Origin: Alcaligenaceae bacterium
GTDB lineage: Bacteria; Pseudomonadota; Gammaproteobacteria; Burkholderiales; Burkholderiaceae_B
Direction: 5' to 3'
DNA length: 64,000 bases
Assembly: GCA_013416455.1 (NCBI GenBank)
Contig: JACCES010000011.1
Coordinates: 98,762-162,761, forward strand
Each line of letters begins with the position of its first letter. Within the stretch, counting starts at the first letter, position 1. Below the pieces are notes generated by a model. It searched no databases. It worked only from the letters and a program-made list of their open reading frames with translations, and was not told the origin of the DNA. Position numbers and translations under genes: made by a program. Of this stretch, positions 43,711-52,744 are shown one piece after another.

Positions 43711-44676
43711 TCATTCCCGTTCTTGTTCCCCATACACCCGCAGATAATGCAGTTCCGCGCGGTGCTTTTCGTGGTGGCTGAGTGAGTCCAGGATGATGCC
43801 CACCGCCAGCAGCAGGAAGGCGACGATTTCCAGCGAGGCGGCCAGCATGGCCAGCGGCACCCGCACGATGTAGCGCATCTGCATCCATTCCTGCAGTACC
43901 GGGATGGCGGCCAGCAGGCCGGCCAGGCAGAACAGCGCGCTCATGGCGGTGAAGAAGGCCAGCGGCCGGTAATGGCGCAGAATCTTCACGATGGTGGAAA
44001 TCACCCGCATGCCGTCCGACAGCGTGTTCAGCTTGGAATAGCTGCCTTCCGGCCGGTCCTTGTATTCGATGGGAATCTCGACGACGCGCATGCGGCGGTT
44101 CAGCGTGTGCAGCGTCATGTCGGTTTCGATCTGGAAGCCTTCGACGAGTATCGGATAGGTTTTCACGAAACTGCGGTTGAAGGCCCGGTAGCCGCTCATG
44201 ATGTCCACCAACTGGGCATTGAACAGCCTGTTCACCATGCGCTGCACCAGCTGATTGCCGAAACCATGCAGGGCGCGCTTGTTTTCCGCCGCATAGTGCC
44301 CGCCCGAATGGCGGTCGCCCACCACCATGTCGGCCTCGCCCTGGGCGATGGGCCGGATGAGATCATGCACCCGCCCGGCGGGATAGGTCAGGTCGGCGTC
44401 GGCCATCACATAGATGTCGGCCTCGATTTCCAGGAAGGCGCGGCGCACGGCATTGCCTTTGCCTTGCCGGGGTTCGTGCAGCACCCGACCCTTGGCGCCG
44501 AGTTCCCGCAGGGTGCGGGCGGCAATGGCGGCGGTGTCGTCCCGCGAGTTGTTGTTCACGACGACGAGTTCGGCCCCCGGCAACGCGGCATGAAAGCTGC
44601 GCATGGTTTCTGCGACGGTGGCCGCTTCGTTGTAGGCGGGCAGAATGATGGCAATGCGTGGCTCGACAAGGATCAT
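43711..44676 (-). CDS. Polyprenyl-phosphate sugar transferase, GT2 with two membrane helices
   Basis: A 321-residue family 2 glycosyltransferase. The N-terminal catalytic domain has IILPAYNEAATVAETM, VVVNNNSRDDT, the DADLTYP acid pair, and GYRAFNRSF; two hydrophobic helices follow (FFTAMSALFCLAGLLAAI and LEIVAFLLLAVGIIL). This plan matches DPM1/GtrB-like enzymes that put a sugar on undecaprenyl phosphate for periplasmic transfer. ATG 44676 (MILVEP) is chosen. With gtrA and the GT-C-like gene at 44929, it could form a three-part glucosylation (Gtr) system. Confidence 0.87.
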   Translation of the reverse strand: MILVEPRIAIILPAYNEAATVAETMRSFHAALPGAELVVVNNNSRDDTAAIAARTLRELGAKGRVLHEPRQGKGNAVRRAFLEIEADIYVMADADLTYPAGRVHDLIRPIAQGEADMVVGDRHSGGHYAAENKRALHGFGNQLVQRMVNRLFNAQLVDIMSGYRAFNRSFVKTYPILVEGFQIETDMTLHTLNRRMRVVEIPIEYKDRPEGSYSKLNTLSDGMRVISTIVKILRHYRPLAFFTAMSALFCLAGLLAAIPVLQEWMQMRYIVRVPLAMLAASLEIVAFLLLAVGIILDSLSHHEKHRAELHYLRVYGEQERE

Positions 44677-44703
44677 GTGTGGAAAATTGGAAAACCATGA
44701 TGG

Positions 44704-44872
44704 CTTAGGAAGCTCTGAACAAGTCGAGCGGAAAGCAGGCACTGTGGGTCGGGATGGGCAGCGAGACGCAAAGCACAGTGATAGCCGTAGCTATTGCGAG
44801 CATTTGCAACGAAGCAGACCGCCCGAATCCACAGATGCATGCGGCGCGGGGACTTGTTCAGAGCGTCCTAAG
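44704..44872. mobile_element. Second MITE-like element
   Basis: A 169-base segment bounded by 22-base inverted repeats (44704-44725 and 44851-44872, 21 of 22 matching; CTTAGGAAGCTCTGAACAAG at left). Inside is a small hairpin at 44781-44794 and a core at 44796-44814 that, read on the minus strand, is nearly the same as the core of the element at 18691. No coding capacity. It sits in the divergent gap before the large membrane glycosyltransferase gene. Confidence 0.7.
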
Positions 44873-44928
44873 CTTGAATTGTAAGCGGGGCAAGGCAAGA
44901 ATGGCGTTTTCCGGATCTCGCGCCGCTC

Positions 44929-47430
44929 ATGCTCATTGTTTTCCTTGCCGCCACCGTATTGGCCGCCGTCTTCTTGCTGCATTGCGCCGTGGTGGGCCGG
45001 GCGGTTCTGCGCTGGGGGCTTGGAAGCGATGGCCTGCCTGGCGGCGATTGCGTGAAGGCTCCCTCCATCAGGGGCGGGGAAGCTTCGACTTGCGGGCTGC
45101 AGCCCTTGGCCCTCTTTTTCAGCATTTGCCTGGGCATGCTGGTGAACATGGCGGGGTTGTTCTTGCTGGGGATAGCGGGGCATCTTCATCTGGCGGGTGT
45201 CGCATGGATGGCGCTGGCTTTGCTGGTGGCGGGCCTGGCGGCCGTTCGCGGTGGGCCCGGGCCCAGGGGCCGCCCCGGCCGGAATGGTTCCGGAATGAAG
45301 GGGGGCGCCGCTGATCACGGTGCCGATAGGCCGCTGCGGGGTTTCACAATGCGCTGGCGCGGCCGTTCATGCTGGGGCGGTTCCGGGTGGCTGGAAGCCG
45401 CCATGCTTGCTGTGCTGTTCCTGCTGTCGGTGGCGGTCGCCCTGCATCCTCCAGGTCATTGGGACGATACAATGTATCAACTTCAACTGGCTCGCGACTA
45501 TGTGCAGCAGCAGGCCATCGTCCTGAACGAATACCTGCGGTTTCCGCTCTTTCCGCAGAACTTCAACCTGCTGTTCGTCGTGGGCCTGATGCTGGGGGAC
45601 GCCCTGCAGACACTGACGGGACTGGGTGCCGCGGATATCGCGGGCCTCGTCCATATCGCGCCCGCCGCCTCCGCCATGGCCGGCGATACGGCGGGTGTCA
45701 TGAGCGGTGCTGTGGCGGGCGCCGCCGCTGCCGCCGCTGCGGCCGGCCTCTGGCGCTTTGGCGCACCAGAGGTCTTCGCGCAGATGTTCGCCAGCCTGCC
45801 CTTGTTCGTCATGGCGCTCGGCCTGTGGGCCGCTTCGCGCCGTTACACGGGCAGCGGCATCCCCGGCCTGCTGGCAGGCCTGACCCTGTTCATGATAGGC
45901 CCCGTCAAAAGCACGCTGGGCTTCGCCTATATCGACAATGGTCTGGCGCTGTTCTGCTGGGCGGCCACCCTGGCCGCCGCCATCATGAATGAACCCGGAC
46001 GTCGAACCGTCACTGTTGACGGTTCGACACCCGACGAATCCGCGCGGCATGCAGGCCACGAGATGGATAAGCCCGGACACGGAACAGTGCCTGCGCACTG
46101 TTCTGTGCCTGGCGCATCCGAGCGGCATACCAGCCGCGAGGTGGACAAAGCGCTGGCTGGCGGTCAGGGCCGGTCTTTCGCCTTGCCGGCGCTGGCCGGC
46201 CTGCTGGCGGGCGCCGCTTGCGGCACCAAGTATTTTGGTGTCGTCCTGGCCGCGCTGATCGGGGCGACTCTCATCGTCCTGACGATTCTTCAGGAACGGC
46301 GCAAGGCGACGTCGGTTCGGCACGCCGCGACTCAAGCTTCTGCCGTTCCGTCCTCCACGGCGCCGACCACGGCCACTCCATACACGGCAGCCCTGCGCAC
46401 CGCTGCCGTGTACGCCGCCGCCGTCCTGCTTGCCGGCAGTTGGTGGTATGTGCGCAGTGCAATCATTGCGGGCGATCCGGTGCATCCGGCGGGTGCAAGG
46501 CTGTTCGGCTTCTTCCTTTGGAACGAAGACGACCTGGCCCGGCAGCATGCCGAGCAGGCATTGCATGGCGTGGTGCGCAACCCCCTGATGCTGCCGTCCG
46601 CATTGCTGGAAGCGGGGGTGCTGTTATGGCTGCCGGCCTTCGCCGGTCTGTTTTTGCGGCGCCTGCCGCCGGCCATCCGTGTTCTGCAGGCCGTCTTCCT
46701 GGCATACATGCTGTTCTGGTTCTTTGTGACCCAGGTGCCGCGCTACCTCGCGCCTGTCTATGGCGTGGGCGGCTTTCTAGCCTTCCATGCGCTACATCAC
46801 GCTTGGCTATGGGCCGGGCGGCGCCGGCAGCGCAAAGGCGCTCCCGCTGCAGCGCCGAGCCGGGATTTCCCCCTTGCCGACAGTCGGCCGGCCCCCTTGC
46901 GGCAGGTACGTATCCACCGGCACGGCCCTGCCTGGCCGGCGGCCCTGGCTCTCATCCTGATCGCCGCCTACGCGGCGGACCGAGCCGTCAAATACGGGCG
47001 CGAATTCGTCCATGCGCAGACCGTGCTTGCCACGAACGGCGGCTATTTGCTCTATCAGCAGGCCAATGCGCATATCGGCGCATATGGTTCCCGGCTGGTG
47101 CAGATCGGCTTCGAGGATGGCATCTATTTTTTCCAGGGGACGGTGATCGGCGACTGGTTCGGCCCCGGCCGCTACCGAGATCTGCTGGATTGCCCGGAAT
47201 TGCCGTGCGCGCTGCCGCCGCCCGCACAACTGGAAAGCATGTTGCACGCGCATGGCGCCCGCATGCTGTTGGTGTCACGCCGGCATGTCGACATGCCGAC
47301 GGCATTCGCCGCCACTTTGCCATACTCGTACAACGGCCGGCTGCGCATTCTTGCGCAGGACGATCACGGCGTGTTGCTGGGCGTCAACACCGTTTTTCAT
47401 TCCGGCCCCGCTCCCCGCCTCAAGGATTGA
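44929..47430 (+). CDS. Large polytopic membrane protein, GT-C glycosyltransferase-like
   Basis: An 833-residue protein with some 12 hydrophobic helices, an early acidic motif in an extracytoplasmic loop (HPPGHWDDTMYQLQLARDYV) like the catalytic loop of GT-C enzymes, WWYVRSAIIAGDPVHPAG and a soluble C-terminal region. It probably transfers a lipid-linked sugar in the periplasm; partners may be the GT2 and GtrA genes beside it. Two odd insertions are seen: a tandem 26-residue repeat at 355-406 and Ala/Thr-rich stretches. The start is weak (no clear ribosome binding site). 3' end overlaps the convergent ligase gene by 34 bases. Confidence 0.65.
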   Translation: MLIVFLAATVLAAVFLLHCAVVGRAVLRWGLGSDGLPGGDCVKAPSIRGGEASTCGLQPLALFFSICLGMLVNMAGLFLLGIAGHLHLAGVAWMALALLVAGLAAVRGGPGPRGRPGRNGSGMKGGAADHGADRPLRGFTMRWRGRSCWGGSGWLEAAMLAVLFLLSVAVALHPPGHWDDTMYQLQLARDYVQQQAIVLNEYLRFPLFPQNFNLLFVVGLMLGDALQTLTGLGAADIAGLVHIAPAASAMAGDTAGVMSGAVAGAAAAAAAAGLWRFGAPEVFAQMFASLPLFVMALGLWAASRRYTGSGIPGLLAGLTLFMIGPVKSTLGFAYIDNGLALFCWAATLAAAIMNEPGRRTVTVDGSTPDESARHAGHEMDKPGHGTVPAHCSVPGASERHTSREVDKALAGGQGRSFALPALAGLLAGAACGTKYFGVVLAALIGATLIVLTILQERRKATSVRHAATQASAVPSSTAPTTATPYTAALRTAAVYAAAVLLAGSWWYVRSAIIAGDPVHPAGARLFGFFLWNEDDLARQHAEQALHGVVRNPLMLPSALLEAGVLLWLPAFAGLFLRRLPPAIRVLQAVFLAYMLFWFFVTQVPRYLAPVYGVGGFLAFHALHHAWLWAGRRRQRKGAPAAAPSRDFPLADSRPAPLRQVRIHRHGPAWPAALALILIAAYAADRAVKYGREFVHAQTVLATNGGYLLYQQANAHIGAYGSRLVQIGFEDGIYFFQGTVIGDWFGPGRYRDLLDCPELPCALPPPAQLESMLHAHGARMLLVSRRHVDMPTAFAATLPYSYNGRLRILAQDDHGVLLGVNTVFHSGPAPRLKD
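45991..46146. repeat. In-frame tandem 78-base palindromic repeat
   Basis: Two diverged 78-base units (45991-46068 and 46069-46146) encode related 26-residue segments beginning EPGRRTVTVDG and KPGHGTVPAHC and ending in HEMD / REVD. Each unit carries a hairpin: a perfect 12-bp stem with CTGT loop (46001-46028), and a 13-bp stem with one wobble pair (46078-46107). This looks like a palindromic element inserted in a loop of the membrane protein. Confidence 0.75.
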
Positions 47431-48758
47431 ACGTTGAGCAGTCCGGGTTGCGCGGGCCGGGTTGAAATAGCGCAGGATCGCCGTTCTTGCCAGCGCATGC
47501 CGGCCCACAGTATCACCACTGCGAGCACATAGAACATGATGCCGTTGTTGCGTCGCAAGATCACCTGGGTCAGGCTGAAGAACAGATAGGAAGAACAGAG
47601 GGCGGCCCCGCAATACGCCAGCGCGCGCACCGTCATGTCGCTGTCGCGCAGGCGCCGGCAGAAACCCGCCAGCGGCACGCAGTACAGCGCCAGCAGTGCC
47701 AGCAGGCCGGGCAGCCCCTGGAAGACCAGGGCCTGCAGATAGGAATTGTGCAGATTGTCGGTGAAGCGCACGGCCACGGGATTCAGTTCGCCGGCTTCCA
47801 CCTGGAGCCTGATCTGCGCGTCGTACTCGACGTAATTCCAGCCCAGCAGGGGCCGTTCCGGTATGTTGCGCAGGGCGCCTTCCCACATGACGAAGCGCGC
47901 GCCCAGCGAAGTGTCGGCCTCGCCCTCCAGATATAGGTGTATGTCCTGCACCGCGGCGTCATAGCGGTCCCGCAGGCGGCTGTCGGGCAAATTGAACATC
48001 GCCACGGCCGCCACCAGGATGATGGCCGCGCCCGCCGTCGCCAGCGCCAGGTTGCGCCGGTTCAGGAAGGCGATGCCGTACAGCAGCACCAGTACCGGCA
48101 GGGCCACCCAGCTGCCCCGGCTGCCCGAAGCCACGATGCTGTAGCCGCTGCAGCCCATGCCGGCCACGAAGGCCGCCCACCAGCCCAGGCGCCGCGCCCG
48201 GGGCAGCTGCGCCGCCCATTGCAGGCCCGCCGCGCAGAACGCACCGAATACCAGGGCGATATTGCCGAAATGGATGATGTTCAGAAAGCCCTCGGCGCGG
48301 TCCAGCCCCTGCATGTGCAGTTGCCACCAGCCCACGGCCATGGACAGCGCCACGCCGATCACCACGCCCGCCCACAGACAGCGCGCGTCGTAGGGGATAC
48401 GGAGCAGCATCCACAGCAGGGGCACGGCCAGCGCCGCCCGCAGGGGTTGGTCCAGGTCGTGGAAGTCGTTGCCCAGCCAAGCGGTGGAAGCCAGCGCCAC
48501 CAGGAAATAGGACAGCAGCGCCCAGGCCAGGGCGCGATCCTCGGCCGACATCGCCGGCATCCGGCGGTAGTGACTACAGGAAGGGGCGCAGGCGCACCAC
48601 AATGACAGCAGCAGCAGCACGCTGGCGCCGTAGGAATAGCCCGAGGGCAGGGCGAACATCAGCCCGAAGATCATGCCCACGCCCGTGCCGCACAGCACGG
48701 GCAGGCGATCGGGAGCCGGGGGCGGAGGGATGGGCGAAGAGGGAACGGGAGGGCGCAC
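47397..48758 (-). CDS. O-antigen ligase / polymerase family membrane protein
   Basis: A 453-residue protein with about 12 transmembrane helices and one large periplasmic loop. The Wzy_C (O-antigen ligase) features are GSRGSWVALPVLVLLYG, the conserved Arg region, then the loop ending NYVEYDAQIR...DNLHNSYLQALVFQGLPGLLALL, where HNSYLQ is the typical ligase motif. It either joins O-antigen to lipid A-core (WaaL) or polymerises the repeat unit (Wzy). It lies directly downstream of rfbC on the minus strand. Confidence 0.85.
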   Translation of the reverse strand: MRPPVPSSPIPPPPAPDRLPVLCGTGVGMIFGLMFALPSGYSYGASVLLLLSLWCACAPSCSHYRRMPAMSAEDRALAWALLSYFLVALASTAWLGNDFHDLDQPLRAALAVPLLWMLLRIPYDARCLWAGVVIGVALSMAVGWWQLHMQGLDRAEGFLNIIHFGNIALVFGAFCAAGLQWAAQLPRARRLGWWAAFVAGMGCSGYSIVASGSRGSWVALPVLVLLYGIAFLNRRNLALATAGAAIILVAAVAMFNLPDSRLRDRYDAAVQDIHLYLEGEADTSLGARFVMWEGALRNIPERPLLGWNYVEYDAQIRLQVEAGELNPVAVRFTDNLHNSYLQALVFQGLPGLLALLALYCVPLAGFCRRLRDSDMTVRALAYCGAALCSSYLFFSLTQVILRRNNGIMFYVLAVVILWAGMRWQERRSCAISTRPAQPGLLNVQSLRRGAGPE

Positions 48759-48779
48759 GATGAACCGCCGTGTTGCCGT

Positions 48780-49325
48780 TCAGTCGAACACGTCGGCCTG
48801 GAGGAAGGCCACGCCCTGCATGTCCTTGCCGGACAGCACAGGCTCGCCTTGCATGGGCCAGTCGATGGCCAGCGTCGGATCGTTCCAGATCACGCAGCGT
48901 TCGTGCTCCGGCGCGTAATAGTCGGTGGTCTTGTAAAGGAACTCGGCCTCGTCGCTCAGCACCACGAAACCGTGGGCGAAGCCTTCCGGCACCCACAACT
49001 GCTTCTTGTTCCCTGCGCTCAGCACCGCGCCCACCCATTGCCCGAAAGTGGGCGAGCCGCGACGAAGGTCGACAGCCACATCGAAGACCTCGCCCACGGC
49101 CACGCGCACCAGCTTCCCCTGGGGCTGCCTGATCTGATAATGCAGGCCGCGCAGCACATTGCGGCCGGATCGCGAGTGGTTGTCCTGCACGAAGCCGACC
49201 GGGCGGCCCACGGCGGCGTCGAACTGCTTCTGATTGAAGCTCTCGAAGAAAAAGCCGCGGTCGTCGCCGAAGACCTTGGGTTCGAACAGAATGACTTCCG
49301 GTATGGCCAGGGGGATGGCGTTCAT
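48780..49325 (-). CDS. rfbC: dTDP-4-dehydrorhamnose 3,5-epimerase RfbC
   Basis: A 181-residue epimerase of dTDP-L-rhamnose synthesis. Clear motifs: FGDDRGFFFESFN, VQDNHSRSGRNVLRGLHYQ, the catalytic His region, KQLWVPEGFAHGFVVLS and the Tyr in FLYKTTDYYAPEHE. Normal length. It forms an operon with rfbA and rfbD upstream (minus strand; 31 bases from rfbA), and rhamnose should enter the O-antigen made here. Confidence 0.95.
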   Translation of the reverse strand: MNAIPLAIPEVILFEPKVFGDDRGFFFESFNQKQFDAAVGRPVGFVQDNHSRSGRNVLRGLHYQIRQPQGKLVRVAVGEVFDVAVDLRRGSPTFGQWVGAVLSAGNKKQLWVPEGFAHGFVVLSDEAEFLYKTTDYYAPEHERCVIWNDPTLAIDWPMQGEPVLSGKDMQGVAFLQADVFD

Positions 49326-49356
49326 GCGAAAAACTCCTTGCGGCGGCGTGTTGTCG

Positions 49357-50241
49357 TCATGCTATGTGTTCTTTCAGGATGCGCATCAGGTATTGGCCGT
49401 AGCCGTTCTTCAGCAAGGGCTGGGCCAGGCGTTCGATCTGCGCGGCGTCTATCCACCCTCGCCGGTAGGCGATCTCTTCCGGACAGGCGACCTTCAGGCC
49501 CTGGCGGTGTTCCAGCGTGGCGATGAACTGGCTGGCCTGCAGCAATGATTCGTGCGTGCCGGTGTCCAGCCAGGCATAGCCCCGGCCCATGATTTCCACG
49601 TTCAGCCTGCCCTGATCCAGATACAGCTGGTTCAGGTCGGTGATTTCCAGTTCGCCGCGCGGCGACGGCTTCAGGCTGCGCGCCATGTCCACCACCTGGT
49701 TGTCGTAGAAATACAGGCCCGTCACCGCATAGCTGGATTTCGGCCGGGATGGCTTTTCTTCCAATGACAGCACCTTGCCGCTGGCATCGAACTCGGCCAC
49801 CCCGTAGCGTTCCGGGTCGTGAACGTGGTAGGCGAATACGCTGGCGCCGTCGCTGCGCGCACTGGCGCTGCCCAGCAGCTTGTCGAAGTCGTGCCCGTAA
49901 TAGATGTTGTCGCCCAGCACCAGGGTGGAAGGGTCGCCGCCGACGAAGCCGGCGCCGATGATGAAGGCTTGCGCCAGGCCGTCGGGCGAGGGCTGCACCG
50001 CATACTGCAGGTTCAGCCCCCATTGGCCGCCGTCGCCCAGAAGCTGTTCGAAGCGCGGGGTATCCTGCGGGGTGGAAATCAGCAGGATGTCGCGTATGCC
50101 CGCCAGCATGAGCGTGCACAGCGGGTAGTACACCATGGGCTTGTCGTAGACCGGCAGCAATTGCTTGCTGATGGCCAGCGTGGCGGGATGCAGCCGCGTG
50201 CCGGAGCCCCCGGCCAGGATGATGCCTTTGCGTGTGGTCAT
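49357..50241 (-). CDS. rfbA: Glucose-1-phosphate thymidylyltransferase RfbA
   Basis: A 294-residue nucleotidyltransferase making dTDP-glucose. The N-terminus [34 protein letters not shown] is diagnostic; [11 protein letters not shown] holds the metal Asp, and [20 protein letters not shown] and [16 protein letters not shown] follow. It is between rfbD and rfbC, and all three point the same way. RfbB, which acts next on the product, is not present in the window. Confidence 0.96.
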   Translation of the reverse strand: MTTRKGIILAGGSGTRLHPATLAISKQLLPVYDKPMVYYPLCTLMLAGIRDILLISTPQDTPRFEQLLGDGGQWGLNLQYAVQPSPDGLAQAFIIGAGFVGGDPSTLVLGDNIYYGHDFDKLLGSASARSDGASVFAYHVHDPERYGVAEFDASGKVLSLEEKPSRPKSSYAVTGLYFYDNQVVDMARSLKPSPRGELEITDLNQLYLDQGRLNVEIMGRGYAWLDTGTHESLLQASQFIATLEHRQGLKVACPEEIAYRRGWIDAAQIERLAQPLLKNGYGQYLMRILKEHIA

Positions 50242-50255
50242 GGTCTTGCGTCGGT

Positions 50256-51149
50256 TTACTTTTGAAGGATTTCGGTCAGCATGCGGTCTACGCCCGCCTG
50301 CCAGTCGGGCAGGTGCAGGCCGAAGGCCGCGCGCAGCTTGTGGGTGTCCAGCCGGGAATTGGCCGGACGCCGGGCCGGAGTGGGGAAGGCGCTCGTGGGG
50401 ACGGCCTGGATGGCGTCGTCGGATACCTTCACGGGCAGGCCGGCGGCGCGGGCCTGCGTGATGACGTGGCGGGCGTAGCCATGCCAGGTGGTTTCGCCGG
50501 CGGGTGCGGCGTGGTAGGTGCCGGCCAGCTCAGGCTGCCGCAAGGCGGCGCGCAAGGCGTGGGCGGTCAGGTCGGCCAGCAGGTCGGCCCCGGTGGGCGC
50601 GCCGTACTGGTCGTCGATGACCTTGAGCGCATCGCGTTCCTGCGCAAGCTTCAGCATGGTTTTGGCGAAATTGCCGCCGCGCGCCGCATACACCCAGGAT
50701 GTGCGGAAGATCAGGTGCCGGCCGCCCACCGCGCGGATGTTTTCCTCGCCCGCCAGCTTGCCGCGGCCGTATTCGTTCAGGGGGGCGGTGGCGTCGTCTT
50801 CGCGCCAGGGCGTCACGCCGCCGCCATCGAAGACATAGTCGGTGGAATAGTGCACCAGCCAGGCGCCCAGCCCGGCCGCGGCCTCGGCCAGCACCCCGGG
50901 GGTGATGGCGTTCACCGCCATGGCATTCTGCGCATCCGACTCAGCCTTGTCGACCGCGGTGTAGGCGGCGGCGTTCACGATGACGTCGGGCGCCAGTGCG
51001 CGTACCGTTGCCGCTACATCGGAAGGCCGGGTGAAATCGGCGCAGGGCTGATCGTTCGTGCCCAGGGCGATGAGCTTGCCCAGCGGTGCCAGGCTGCGTT
51101 GCAGTTCCCAGCCAAGCTGGCCGCCCTTGCCAAACAGAAGAATCCTCAT
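50256..51149 (-). CDS. rfbD: dTDP-4-dehydrorhamnose reductase RfbD
   Basis: A 297-residue NAD(P)H-dependent SDR-type reductase, the last step to dTDP-L-rhamnose. Motifs: [18 protein letters not shown] (Rossmann), [26 protein letters not shown], and Tyr-x3-Lys in YGRGKLAGE. The ATG at 51149 (MRILLF) is the standard start. It is the first gene of rfbDAC, divergent from the initiating transferase gene. Confidence 0.95.
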   Translation of the reverse strand: MRILLFGKGGQLGWELQRSLAPLGKLIALGTNDQPCADFTRPSDVAATVRALAPDVIVNAAAYTAVDKAESDAQNAMAVNAITPGVLAEAAAGLGAWLVHYSTDYVFDGGGVTPWREDDATAPLNEYGRGKLAGEENIRAVGGRHLIFRTSWVYAARGGNFAKTMLKLAQERDALKVIDDQYGAPTGADLLADLTAHALRAALRQPELAGTYHAAPAGETTWHGYARHVITQARAAGLPVKVSDDAIQAVPTSAFPTPARRPANSRLDTHKLRAAFGLHLPDWQAGVDRMLTEILQK

Positions 51150-51361
51150 AAGATATCCGGTGTGGGGTACAGGTGCCGGTGGGCAATGAGCCCTGCTGCA
51201 TGTGGCGAACTTGGCATTGTAACATCGGGGCTTCGATCCCCCAGTGTATGAAGGGCCTGTGGCACGGCCTGCGTGGGCGACTGGGCGCGTATCCGTCATA
51301 ATTGGCACCATGCCACACGCCCGGCGCCCGCCCGCGCGCCGTTCAAGCACGCCTATTGATC

Positions 51362-52744
51362 ATGAAGCCGCAGACGCACTACATTCCCACCGCCGCCGAA
51401 CGCTATCCGCTCGCCCTGCTGGCCGGCCTGATGGATTTCGTGCTGATCGTCGCCGGCAGCTATGTGGCCCACTGGCTTCGCTTCAACGACTGGTTCATGC
51501 TGGACCACTATCTGGTGGCCACGCTGGTGGTGGCCGTGGTGCTGGTGAGCTGCCAGATGATGCTGGGCACCTATCTGTCATGGCGCGGCCGCCATCTGTG
51601 GGGCCAGCTCGGGCGTATGTTCGTCGGGTGGCTGCTGGCCCTGGCCGTGGTGGCCAGCATCGCCGTGCTGCTCAAGGTGGCGGAAAACTACTCGCGCATC
51701 TGGCTGGTCAGCACGCTGGCGGTGACTCTGGCCTTCGTGACGGTGTTCCGCGTGTCCGTCTTCCTGTTCCTGCGCCACCTGCGCCTGCATGGCCACAACC
51801 TCAAGCAGGTGCTGGTGGTCGAAATGGAAAACGCCGCCGCCCCGCTGCGTGGCATTTTCGACGAGCTGCCGGAACAGGGCTACAAAGTGGCCTGTTTCAT
51901 GCCGCTGGGGCACGATGAAGAATGGTACGAAAACCTGCGGCGGCAGGTGGCGGCCTGCGGCGTGCACGAAGTCTGGCTGTGCCTGCCGCTGAACCAGGGC
52001 GAGGCCATCAAATGCGTCATGTATGCGCTGCGCCACCAGACCGTGGATGTGCGCTACCTGCCCGACCTGGGCGATCTGCCCCTGCTCAACCACCGCATCA
52101 GCAATATCGGCGGGCTGTATGCGCTGGACATTTCCCGCAGCCCCATGGAAGGCCCCTCCCGCATCGTCAAGCGCCTGGAAGACCTGGTGCTGGGCGCCCT
52201 CATCACCGTGCTCATGCTGCCCGTGTGCGCCGCCATCGCCATCGCCATCAAGGCGACCTCGAAAGGGCCGGTCATCTTCAAGCAATACCGCATGGGCATC
52301 AACGGCCGCCGTTTCAAGGTCTACAAGTTCCGTTCCATGGAAGTGCACGAAGAAGGCTCGGGCCAGCTCACCCAGGCCCACTTCGGCGACCCGCGCATCA
52401 CCAGGCTGGGCGCCTTTCTGCGCCGTACCAGCCTGGACGAACTGCCGCAGTTCTACAACGTGCTCCAGGGCCGCATGTCCATCGTCGGGCCGCGCCCGCA
52501 CGCCCTGGCCCACAACGAGCACTATAAGGATATGGTCGAGTCCTATATGCAGCGCCACAAGGTCAAGCCGGGCATCACCGGCTGGGCGCAGGTCAATGGC
52601 TTCCGGGGCGAGACCGACACCCTCGACAAAATGGAAAAGCGCGTGCAGCACGACCTCTGGTACATCGACAACTGGTCGCTGTGGCTCGATCTCAAGATCA
52701 TCGCGCTCACCGTCTGGAAGGGTTTCCTCAATGCACAGCCCTGA
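51362..52744 (+). CDS. Undecaprenyl-phosphate sugar-1-phosphate transferase (WcaJ/WbaP type)
   Basis: A 460-residue polyisoprenyl-phosphate hexose-1-phosphate transferase that starts O-antigen or exopolysaccharide units on undecaprenyl phosphate. The N-terminal half has four transmembrane helices and a CoA-binding-like domain; the C-terminal catalytic domain has KATSKGPVIFKQYRMGING, KVYKFRSMEV, RTSLDELPQFYNVLQGRMSIVGPRPH and KPGITGWAQVNGFRGET, all hallmark. The ATG at 51362 is preferred. The next glycosyltransferase starts 14 bases before its stop. Confidence 0.93.
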   Translation: MKPQTHYIPTAAERYPLALLAGLMDFVLIVAGSYVAHWLRFNDWFMLDHYLVATLVVAVVLVSCQMMLGTYLSWRGRHLWGQLGRMFVGWLLALAVVASIAVLLKVAENYSRIWLVSTLAVTLAFVTVFRVSVFLFLRHLRLHGHNLKQVLVVEMENAAAPLRGIFDELPEQGYKVACFMPLGHDEEWYENLRRQVAACGVHEVWLCLPLNQGEAIKCVMYALRHQTVDVRYLPDLGDLPLLNHRISNIGGLYALDISRSPMEGPSRIVKRLEDLVLGALITVLMLPVCAAIAIAIKATSKGPVIFKQYRMGINGRRFKVYKFRSMEVHEEGSGQLTQAHFGDPRITRLGAFLRRTSLDELPQFYNVLQGRMSIVGPRPHALAHNEHYKDMVESYMQRHKVKPGITGWAQVNGFRGETDTLDKMEKRVQHDLWYIDNWSLWLDLKIIALTVWKGFLNAQP

